Part shown: positions 45,263 through 53,600 of the stretch, one piece after another | Layout of the letters: each line of letters starts with the position of its first letter | Position numbering within the stretch: position 1 is the stretch's first letter | From: Spirulina subsalsa FACHB-351 | GTDB taxonomy: Bacteria > Cyanobacteriota > Cyanobacteriia > Cyanobacteriales > Spirulinaceae | NCBI RefSeq assembly: GCF_026130165.1 | Contig: NZ_JAIHOM010000010.1 | Span: forward strand, 1-64,000 | DNA: 64,000 nt | Direction: 5' to 3' | Made by a program: the position numbers and the translations under genes | Notes under the pieces: generated by a model | What the model was told of the DNA's origin: nothing | Seen by the model: only the letters and a program-made list of their open reading frames with translations | Databases searched by the model: none

Positions 45263-47173
45263 ATGGCAAAAGTTGTCGGAATTGATTTAGGAACCACCAA
45301 CTCCTGCGTAGCGGTCATGGAAGGGGGCAAACCTACCGTTATTGCTAACGCCGAGGGCTTTAGAACCACCCCCTCCGTCGTAGCCTATGCCAAAAATGGC
45401 GATCGCCTAGTGGGTCAAATTGCCAAACGTCAGGCCGTAATGAACCCCGCCAACACCTTTTATTCCGTAAAACGGTTCATCGGGCGGAAATCCGGCGAAG
45501 TAACCAACGAAACCACCGAAGTATCTTACAAAGTCCTACAAGACAGCAACGGCAACGTTAAACTCGACTGTCCCAACCTCAACAAACAGTTTGCCCCCGA
45601 AGAAATTGCCGCTCAAGTGCTGCGCAAACTGATTGAAGATGCCAGTAAATACCTCGGGGAAACCGTCACCCAAGCCGTGATTACCGTCCCCGCCTACTTT
45701 AACGACTCCCAACGTCAAGCCACCAAAGACGCAGGGAAAATTGCCGGGGTAGAAGTTCTGCGCATCATCAACGAACCCACCGCCGCCTCCCTCGCCTACG
45801 GTTTAGATAAAAAAAGCAATGAAACAATCCTCGTCTTTGACCTAGGGGGTGGAACCTTCGACGTATCCATCCTCGAAGTAGGCGACGGCGTATTTGAAGT
45901 ATTAGCCACCTCCGGCGACACCCACCTAGGAGGCGACGATTTTGATAAAAAAATCGTAGACTACCTCGCCGAAGAATTCCGCAAAACTGAAGGCATTGAC
46001 CTCCGCAAAGATAGTCAAGCCCTCCAACGGCTCACCGAAGCCGCCGAGAAAGCCAAAATCGAACTCTCCAGCGTCACTCAAGCGGAGATTAACCTCCCCT
46101 TCATCACCGCCACCCAAGACGGCCCCAAACACCTTGACACCACCCTCACCCGGGGTAAATTCGAGGAAATTTGTGCCGACCTCATCGACCGTTCTCGCAT
46201 CCCCGTAGAAAACGCCATTCGGGATGCCAAAATCGACAAAAGCGCCATTGATGAAATCGTCCTCGTCGGCGGTTCCACCCGGATTCCCGCCGTTCAAGAA
46301 CTGGTTAAACGGGTATTAGGTAAAGACCCCAACCAAAGCGTTAACCCAGATGAAGTGGTCGCCGTCGGTGCCGCCATTCAAGGGGGTGTTCTGGCCGGAG
46401 AAGTGAAAGATATCCTCCTGTTAGACGTGACTCCCCTCTCCCTTGGGGTAGAAACCTTGGGCGGTGTTATGACCAAAATCATCCCCCGCAACACCACCAT
46501 CCCCACCAAAAAATCCGAAGTCTTCTCCACAGCCGTGGACGGACAGACCAACGTGGAAATCCACGTCCTGCAAGGGGAACGGGAAATGGCGAAGGATAAC
46601 AAGAGCTTGGGAACCTTCCGCTTAGATGGCATTCCTCCCGCCGCTCGTGGGGTCCCCCAAATTGAAGTCACCTTTGATATTGACGCCAACGGGATTCTGA
46701 ACGTCACCGCCAAAGACAAAGGCACCGGAAAAGAACAGTCCATCAGTATTACAGGGGCTTCCACCTTACCCGACACCGAAGTAGACCGCATGGTACGGGA
46801 AGCCGAAGCCAACGCCGCCGCCGACAAAGAGCGCCGGGAGAAAATCGACCGCAAGAACCAAGCCGACTCCTTGGTATACCAAGCAGACAAGCAGTTACAG
46901 GATTTAGGCGATAAAGTTTCGGCCGATGATAAAGCCAAAGCCGAAGCCTTAATCAAAGACCTGCGAGAAGCGGTACAGAAGGAAGACGACGAAAAAATTA
47001 AAACCGTCATGCCTGAGTTACAACAAACTCTCTACAGCATTGGTAGCAGTGTTTACCAAGATGCCGCCGGAGCCCCCGGTGCTGGCCCCGATGATGCTGG
47101 CCCCACGGGTGGCGGTTCCACAGGGGGCGGAGATGATGTGATTGATGCAGAATTCTCCGAAACCAAGGAATAA
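45263..47173 (+). CDS. dnaK: Chaperone DnaK
   Basis: The 636-aa Hsp70 starts [14 protein letters not shown] at ATG 45263. The ATPase domain has [13 protein letters not shown]-type, [14 protein letters not shown] and [12 protein letters not shown] motifs. The substrate domain and helical lid follow, ending in a Gly-rich tail and AEFSETKE. The sequence is closest to the essential general-purpose DnaK2 type of cyanobacteria, judged from the N-terminal block only. It folds and refolds cytosolic proteins with DnaJ and GrpE, neither in the window. A strong terminator follows. Confidence 0.96.
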   Translation: MAKVVGIDLGTTNSCVAVMEGGKPTVIANAEGFRTTPSVVAYAKNGDRLVGQIAKRQAVMNPANTFYSVKRFIGRKSGEVTNETTEVSYKVLQDSNGNVKLDCPNLNKQFAPEEIAAQVLRKLIEDASKYLGETVTQAVITVPAYFNDSQRQATKDAGKIAGVEVLRIINEPTAASLAYGLDKKSNETILVFDLGGGTFDVSILEVGDGVFEVLATSGDTHLGGDDFDKKIVDYLAEEFRKTEGIDLRKDSQALQRLTEAAEKAKIELSSVTQAEINLPFITATQDGPKHLDTTLTRGKFEEICADLIDRSRIPVENAIRDAKIDKSAIDEIVLVGGSTRIPAVQELVKRVLGKDPNQSVNPDEVVAVGAAIQGGVLAGEVKDILLLDVTPLSLGVETLGGVMTKIIPRNTTIPTKKSEVFSTAVDGQTNVEIHVLQGEREMAKDNKSLGTFRLDGIPPAARGVPQIEVTFDIDANGILNVTAKDKGTGKEQSISITGASTLPDTEVDRMVREAEANAAADKERREKIDRKNQADSLVYQADKQLQDLGDKVSADDKAKAEALIKDLREAVQKEDDEKIKTVMPELQQTLYSIGSSVYQDAAGAPGAGPDDAGPTGGGSTGGGDDVIDAEFSETKE

Positions 47174-47204
47174 AAAGGGTCTGCTGAATAACAGGCTGCG
47201 GAGG

Positions 47205-47241
47205 GGAGAGAGTGTAAATTGCACTCTCTCCTCTCTTTTTT
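47205..47241 (+). terminator. dnaK terminator
   Basis: GGAGAGAGTG (47205-47214) and CACTCTCTCC (47222-47231) form a perfect 10-base stem with a 7-base loop, followed by TCTCTTTTTTTC. This is a canonical intrinsic terminator 32 bases after the dnaK stop. Confidence 0.9.
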
Positions 47242-47300
47242 TCTGGACGTTTAAGTTGAATCAGGAAGCCCCATCCTCGCCAACGGCAGGGTGGGGTAGT

Positions 47301-47999
47301 TCACCCAACATCTTCAAACTTATAGCCAACGCCAACCACAGTTTTAAGAAAAGTGGGTTGGGAGGAGTCGGGTTCTATTTTTTTGCGCAATCTACCAATA
47401 TGAGTATCCACTACTCGTTCATCGCCAAAAAAGTCATCTCCCCAGAGTTTTTCAATCAGTTGGCTACGACTCCAAACCCGGCCGGGATAACTTAAGAAGG
47501 TGGCTAAGAGATTAAATTCAAGGGGGGTTAAATCGAGGATTTCGGCCTCTTCTGACAGGGAACGAGTGGCAACCCGTTGCTCTAAATCAATGCGAAAATG
47601 AGCGGTTTGGTAGGTGCGACTGGGGGCTTGGCGTAAACTGCGACGGAGTAAAGCCCGGACACGGGCGACTAATTCCCGAGGACTAAAGGGTTTGACGAGG
47701 TAATCATCCGCCCCGGTGGAGAGGCCAATTACTCGGTCAATTTCTTCTCCTTTGGCGGTCAGCATGAGAATATAGGGGTCTTTGAGGTGGGTGGTTTGAC
47801 GAATCCGGGTACAAACTTCCAGACCATCTAATTGGGGCAGCATTAAATCGAGGATAATCAGATCGGGTTGATAGAGACGAAAGTCCTCTAGTGCCTGTAA
47901 ACCATCAGTGGCTAGGCGACAGGAAAAACCCTCACGAGTTAGGGTGTCTTGTAGGAGTTGACCGATTTCTGGGTCATCTTCGACGATTAGAAGTTCCAT
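47301..47999 (-). CDS. OmpR-family response regulator
   Basis: The 232-aa regulator has a receiver domain with phospho-acceptor D51 (LIILDLMLPQLDG), the acidic pair in VEDDPE and K in LVKPFSPREL. A winged-helix DNA-binding domain (about 130-230) has LTPLEFNLLATFLSYPGRVW and ERVVDTHIGRLRKKI. No kinase gene is directly adjacent. It converges with dnaK. I cannot assign it to a named cyanobacterial regulator from sequence memory alone. Confidence 0.92.
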   Translation of the reverse strand: MELLIVEDDPEIGQLLQDTLTREGFSCRLATDGLQALEDFRLYQPDLIILDLMLPQLDGLEVCTRIRQTTHLKDPYILMLTAKGEEIDRVIGLSTGADDYLVKPFSPRELVARVRALLRRSLRQAPSRTYQTAHFRIDLEQRVATRSLSEEAEILDLTPLEFNLLATFLSYPGRVWSRSQLIEKLWGDDFFGDERVVDTHIGRLRKKIEPDSSQPTFLKTVVGVGYKFEDVG

Positions 48000-48200
48000 G
48001 AGGTTGATTAAAATATCAGCAATTCGGCGTTGGGGCTTATCTGCAATGTCGGGTGAAGACCCTCGGTTTTACCGACGGGATGAAACCCGACCAGTATAGA
48101 AACAGCGAAGCACGACTCTTTAGCTAAGGCTCAGGGATAGAGCATGACAATTTGTGCTGTATATGTTAGCATACATCTAGTTGTTTGAGGTCAATAAACA

Positions 48201-48572
48201 ATGATTGTCTTGGAAATGAAAGCAGTATTAAAACCAAATCAGTCTACTGCCATTGATGATGCCATTGTTATTTGGGGGGCTTCCCCCCAAACCCCCTTTC
48301 GCACAGTTCAGTTCATCAGAAACAAAGCTTTAAGACTTTGGATGGATGCTAAACCAGAGGATAAAATAGATCAATATTCTCTCAATAAGTATTGTGCGGT
48401 TTTAGCCAAAGAATTTAAGTTCGCTAATGACCTTAACTCTACAGCTAGACAAGCATCGGCAGAAAGGGCATGGTCTGCTATTTCTCGTTTCTATGACAAT
48501 TGTAAGAAGAAAGGTCAACCCCAATCAAACAACTACAAAAAAGCTAGGAAGAGATATGCCTTAAAACATTAA
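48201..48572 (+). pseudogene. tnpB: TnpB (IS200/IS605 OrfB) N-terminal remnant
   Basis: The 123-aa frame starts MIVLEMKAVLKPNQS and continues RTVQFIRNKALRLWMD, LNKYCAVLAKEFKFANDLNS and TARQASAERAWSAISRFYDN. This matches the N-terminal wedge/REC-like part of IS605-type TnpB. The RuvC and zinc-ribbon parts (about 270 residues) are missing, replaced by a short tail and stop. An in-frame G-rich palindrome (48270-48299) adds about 11 residues (VIWGASPQTPF) before RTVQFIR. The right-end hairpin is kept 20 bases later. It cannot be an active nuclease. Confidence 0.88.
48270..48299 (+). repeat. Palindromic insertion in the tnpB remnant
   Basis: GGGGGG-CTT-CCCCCC with flanking TTT and AAACCCCC forms a strong hairpin inside the tnpB frame. 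Its insertion preserved the frame. Similar GGGGGCTTCCCCC-type mini-palindromes are dispersed in cyanobacterial genomes. Confidence 0.6.
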
Positions 48573-48586
48573 GGAAACTCGTTGAA

Positions 48587-48624
48587 CCAAGAATCCCTCG
48601 CTTTTAGCGATGGGAGTGTCAACC
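48587..48624 (+). mobile_element. IS200/IS605-type right end beside tnpB remnant
   Basis: GAATCCCTCGC-TTTTA-GCGATGGGAGTGTCAAC forms a stem-loop with subterminal GAAT and terminal TGTCAAC, the layout of OrfB-element right ends and the 3' part of the omega/reRNA. In an intact element the guide would be copied from the bases that follow (from about 48624), just upstream of the multi-REC regulator start at 48656. Confidence 0.65.
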
Positions 48625-48655
48625 GACTGTACAGTATAGAAGCTTAGGAAAAACA

Positions 48656-50512
48656 GTGAGAATTCTTCTGATTGAAGATGACGAGACATTGGCGGAACTG
48701 TTGACCGAAACGTTGATCAGTAATTACTATCTGGTAGATCATGCGACGGATGGTCAGACGGGATGGGATTTGGCGGAGGCTTTTGAATATGATTTGATCC
48801 TGTTGGATTTTCTCGTTCCCCAAATGAATGGGCTGGAGTTTTGCCAAGAATTGCGCAAAAAAGGCGATCGCACTCCCATTTTACTCATGACCGGAGATCA
48901 AAGCCAGACCCGCAAGGTGGCGATTTTAGACGCGGGGGCTGATGATTATTTAACCAAACCCTTCAATTTAGAGGAGTTATTAGCCCGGGTGCGCGCCCTC
49001 CTGCGACGGGGGAACGATATCGCCCTACCCGTGATTGAATGGGGGGAGCTTCATCTTGACCCGAGTAGTTGTATTGTCACCTTTCAAGGGCAACCTTTAC
49101 GGTTAACCGCGAAAGAATACCAGATGTTAGACTTATTTTTGCGCAACCCAGAACGGATTTTTAGTCAAAGTGCCTTACTCGACAATCTTTGGTCCTTTGA
49201 TGATCCCCCTTCAGAAAATGCCGTGCGCACCCAAATTAAGAGTCTACGGCAAAAGTTAAAACGGGCGGGAGCGGGAGATGTGATTGAAACCTTATATGGT
49301 CTGGGGTATCGTCTCAAGACTCCAGATGCCGTCTCGCCTCAACCCCCCGCCCCCCCAAAACCAAATAGCACCCCCCCGGCCAACTCCATGCCGAGTTACA
49401 TGGTGAAGATTTGGGAGCGGAATCGAGATAAATATGATCAACGGATTGATATTATTGAACAGGCGATCGCGGCGTTACAGATTAATCCTGATGATGGGGA
49501 ATGGCGAGACAAAAGTAAGCGAGAAGCTCATACTTTAGCCGGATCTTTGGGCAGTTTTGGACTCCACGGGGCCTCAGAACAAGCGCGGGTGATTGAGCAG
49601 TATTTACAGGCAACGCCCCTCAATTTGCCCCAACTCTCCCTAGCGGTGAACCATTTGCGGCAACTCCTTCACCCTACTCCCCAAACATCTCCCCCTTCTA
49701 GGATAGCTTCACCCTCCGTCCCCCTCCGGGAAAAAGCCTCTCTGCTCATTGTGGATCATGATGTAGCCTTAACGGAAGTGTTAAGTCAGGAAGCGCAACA
49801 GTGGGGAATAACCGTGCGTACCGCTTACAGTGTAGAACAAGCCCGGGATGCGATCGCCCAAGCCAAACCCGATATTATTCTACTCGACCTTAACTTTCCC
49901 CAAGCCCCAGGCGCCGGATTTGAACTCCTGACTGAACTTGCTCCTCCCAAGAGCAAAATTCCCATCGTCGTTTTCTCAGCCCGAGAAGACTTTGATCACC
50001 GTTTAAAAGTCGCCCGTTTAGGGGGGCAAGGCTTTTTACAAAAACCCCTCTCTCCCTTTCATGTTCTCGGCACCCTACAGCAAGTTCTCCATCAATCCAA
50101 GGCCACAGTGGCCACATTAATGATTGTGGATGACGACCCAGAACTTTTAGAGTGTTTAGAAGTTATCTTGAAACCTTGGGGATTTACTTTAATTCTCTTG
50201 GACAATCCTAAAACATTTTGGGATGTTCTCAAACAATCCCATCCTGATTTGCTAATTTTAGATGTACAAATGCCTCAAATTAGTGGAATTGAATTGTGCC
50301 AAGTCCTGCGCAACGATCCCCAATGGTACACCATTCCCATTCTTATTCTCTCAGCCCATCGGGACTCAGACACCATTCAACAGGTCTTTATGGCTGGAGC
50401 CGATGATTATATTCAAAAACCCATTGTTGAACCGGAATTAATTGCCCGCATTCTCAACCGTTTAGAACGGAGTCAGTTACAGCGCCGGGTTGCCATTTCT
50501 GGAAAACAGTAA
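48656..50512 (+). CDS. Multi-receiver response regulator (REC-wHTH-Hpt-REC-REC)
   Basis: The 618-aa protein starts at GTG 48656 with AGGA upstream. REC1 (1-120) has D51 in LILLDFLVPQMNG. A winged-helix DNA-binding domain follows (about 130-225; EWGELHLDPSSCIVTF, VRTQIKSLRQKLKRAG). The Hpt domain (about 250-345) has H292 in REAHTLAGSLGSFG. REC2 (about 365-480) has D411 in IILLDLNFPQ, and REC3 (485-605) has D536 in LLILDVQMPQ. It can both receive and pass phosphate and bind DNA. It is followed by the giant kinase 158 bases later. The TAA stop lies in an AACAGTAATCAGT repeat arm. Confidence 0.92.
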   Translation: MRILLIEDDETLAELLTETLISNYYLVDHATDGQTGWDLAEAFEYDLILLDFLVPQMNGLEFCQELRKKGDRTPILLMTGDQSQTRKVAILDAGADDYLTKPFNLEELLARVRALLRRGNDIALPVIEWGELHLDPSSCIVTFQGQPLRLTAKEYQMLDLFLRNPERIFSQSALLDNLWSFDDPPSENAVRTQIKSLRQKLKRAGAGDVIETLYGLGYRLKTPDAVSPQPPAPPKPNSTPPANSMPSYMVKIWERNRDKYDQRIDIIEQAIAALQINPDDGEWRDKSKREAHTLAGSLGSFGLHGASEQARVIEQYLQATPLNLPQLSLAVNHLRQLLHPTPQTSPPSRIASPSVPLREKASLLIVDHDVALTEVLSQEAQQWGITVRTAYSVEQARDAIAQAKPDIILLDLNFPQAPGAGFELLTELAPPKSKIPIVVFSAREDFDHRLKVARLGGQGFLQKPLSPFHVLGTLQQVLHQSKATVATLMIVDDDPELLECLEVILKPWGFTLILLDNPKTFWDVLKQSHPDLLILDVQMPQISGIELCQVLRNDPQWYTIPILILSAHRDSDTIQQVFMAGADDYIQKPIVEPELIARILNRLERSQLQRRVAISGKQ

Positions 50513-50555
50513 TCAGTACACTATGGAACTTCACAATTAATAATTATTAATTGTT

Positions 50556-50660
50556 CCCCATTCCCTATTCCCTATTACCTATTCCCCATTCCCCATTCCC
50601 TATTCCCCATTCCCTATTACCTATTCCCTATTCCCTATTACCTATTCCCCATTCCTTATT
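50556..50660 (+). repeat. STRR heptads upstream of giant kinase
   Basis: About 14 TTCCCTA/TTACCTA/TTCCCCA units form a tract directly upstream of the kinase start. The tract is open in the kinase frame and would encode repeated [14 protein letters not shown] units, extending the N-terminus by 40 residues if the ATG at 50551 were used. Confidence 0.88.
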
Positions 50661-50670
50661 ACCTCGTAAT

Positions 50671-53600
50671 ATGTTTGAATCCTTACCCTTAACCCTTGAT
50701 CAATTTCTAAGTACATTTCCTAGCCATCTCTTCTGGATTGATTGGTCAGAACGAGAGATCCGTCCTTTGCCCCAGACAGCAAACCAGCCCGACTCAGAAC
50801 ATTTTTCCCTGTTGCTAGAGGCCTTTGAGCAGCAGCCGGAATTTTGGCAGATCGTAGAACAAGTAATAACCCAACAACACCCCCAACCCTTCTCCTATAG
50901 TCTCCCCAATCAAACCCACTTCAGCGCTCAGATTAGCCCCTGCACCCCCCAGAACGTCCTCTGGGTCGCCCAAGAGGTAACAGCCCTACAACAGCCCTCA
51001 CCGCCCCCCTCGCCCCCCTCAGAGTCCTTTGAGCAACTGGTTGTCACCCTGTTAAATAGCTTTGTCCATCTTCAAGACCCTTCCGAACTCGACCAAACCA
51101 TCCAAAAAGCACTGACCCAAATCCTGCAATATACAGGCTTTGACCGCAGTTTTATCATGTTATTTTCCGAAGACGGACAGGACGGGCATTTAGCCTATGA
51201 AGCTTGTCGTCCGGGCGTTCCCTCCGCCACCCCTCGGCGCAATTTACCCACCGAACCGTTTACCTGGTGGATGGAAAAAATGTATCGGCAAGAAATCATT
51301 GAAATCTCCAACCTTGACCAACTGCCGCCCCAAGCCACCCCAGAACGGATTGCCCTAGAAAGTGCTGGCATTCATTCCCTCGTAGTCGTTCCCTTGATCT
51401 CCCGGCAAGAAACCCTATGGGGGGCGCGCTACACCCTGGGCTATGTGGGCTTTTCCAGCTTTGAACGAGAGCAAACTTGGTCAAGCCAGACCGTTTCCTT
51501 GTTGCGTTTAGTGGGAGATTTATTTGCTCAAACCCTTGAACGTTACTCCACCGTTACCGCCTTACAAAATACAGAACAGCGCTTTCATGCCATCTTTGAA
51601 CAGACCTTTCAGTTCATGAGTTTGTTAACAACTGAAGGGGTGATATTAGAAGCCAATGCCAGTTTTTTAGACTGGGCCGAACAAACGGCCGTCGAGGGCA
51701 GAATGTTGTGGAGTATGCAGATTTTTCAAAATGCCCAGGTCACGCTCTGTCCTTCCTCTCCCATCACCTCAGACCAAGACTCGGCCGAGAGAGAAACGAG
51801 GGGGGATTGTCCCTTAACCTTGAACTATTGTCCCTTATCCCAATCAACAGAAGGTTCGCCCGCCTGTTGGCAGGGAGATGCCAATGTATCCATTGACCAG
51901 CAATTACAGTTAGCCATTCAGCAAGCGGCTGGGGGGCAATTAGTGCGCTGTGCTTTGAAGGTGCGGCCTCGTTTCCAAGACCCTCTGACAGCCTCTCCGG
52001 AGTCCGTGGGACTGACTCCCTCGGTTTATCTGGCCAGTATCCTCTATAAACAGGGTCAAGCGTGGGATTATCAAGAGCGGATTTTTGATTTTTCTCTTAA
52101 ACCGGTGCGAGATCATGGTGGAGAGGTGCAGTTTTTGATTGTGGAAGGTCATGATATTACCGACCACTACCGAGCGGTGGAACAAATCCGCTTTCAAGCC
52201 AATTTACTGGATGTGGTGGAACAGGCCGTGATTGTCACCGACTTTGATGGCAAGATTTGTTATTGGAATCGCCACGCGGAAAAACTCTATGGCTGGTCGG
52301 TGGAGGAAGTGCTAGGGCGGTCTTTATTTGAGACAGTGGCCGATACAAACGCCCAAGAGGTCGGCCGGGAGATTATGGTCAATCTGGAACGGGGGGAAAG
52401 TTGGTCGGGGGAATTTTGGGTGCGCCATAAGGATGGGTTTACCTTTCCCGCTTGGGTGATGGACTCTCCCATTGCCGATGACCAGGGGAATCTGGTGGGG
52501 GTGATTGGTATTTCGACGGATATCACAGAACGCTTAGAAGCGGCGGCCGCTTTACAACAAAGTGAGGAGTTATTCCGGGTGACGTTTGAACAGTCTCCCA
52601 TCGGGATGTTAGTCCGGCCGTTGGATGGTGGGCCGAATCGTCCGAATCAGGCTCTGGCGAAGTTGTTGGGGTATAGCTTAGAAGAGTTAGAGCATATCAC
52701 CTATCACGATTATACTCACCCGGAGGATTTGCCCTTAGATATCGTGTTGGATGAACAGTTAGTGCGGGGGGAGATTTCGGATTTTCACTTAGAAAAACGC
52801 TATATCTGTAAGGATGGGCAGGTGGTCTATACCTTGCTGCACTGTGCTTTAGTGCGGGATGCTGAGGGTCGTCCCCATTATGTGATTGGGCAGGTGGTGA
52901 ATATTACCGAACGCAAGGAGAAGGAGACGGCCTTACAACAAAGTGAGGAACGGTGGCAATTGGCCCTCCGGGGAACTCATGATGGGATTTGGGATTGGAA
53001 TGTTCGGAGCGGGGAGGTGTTTTATTCCGACCGTTTATTAACCATGTTGGGGTATGAACCGGGGGATTGGGAGAAGACGTTGGAGGCGTGGACTGAGCGC
53101 ATTCACCCGGCGGATTATGGGATGGTGATGCAGGCGTTGGAGGAGCATTTAGTCCAAAAAACGCCGTATTATATTACGGAACATCGGGTGCGCTGTCAGA
53201 ATGGGGAGTATCTCTGGATTTTGGATCGGGGTCAAGCCTTGTGGGATGAAGAGGGGGAAGCGGTGCGAGTTGTGGGGTCCCATACGGATATTGGCGATCG
53301 CAAACGTTCAGAAGTCGCACTCCAACGAGCCAACCGCGCCCTAAAAACCCTCAGTGATTGTAACCAAGCCCTCGTTCACGCCGACACCGAAGAAGCCCTC
53401 TTTCAGCAAATCTGCGAAATTATGGTGACAGTGGGCGGATACCGTCTCGCTTGGGTCGGTTATCCTGAATATGACTCCGCCCAAAGTGTCCGCGTCGTTG
53501 CCCAAGCGGGTTGGGAAGCGGGCTATTTAGACCAACTTCAGATTACTTGGGCTGATCGAGAACGAGGCCGCGGCCCCACGGGAATCGCTATCCGCACCGG

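Noticed and set aside
45926-47010. Long minus frames opposite dnaK
   Set aside because: They are antisense readings of a highly conserved gene with strong codon bias.
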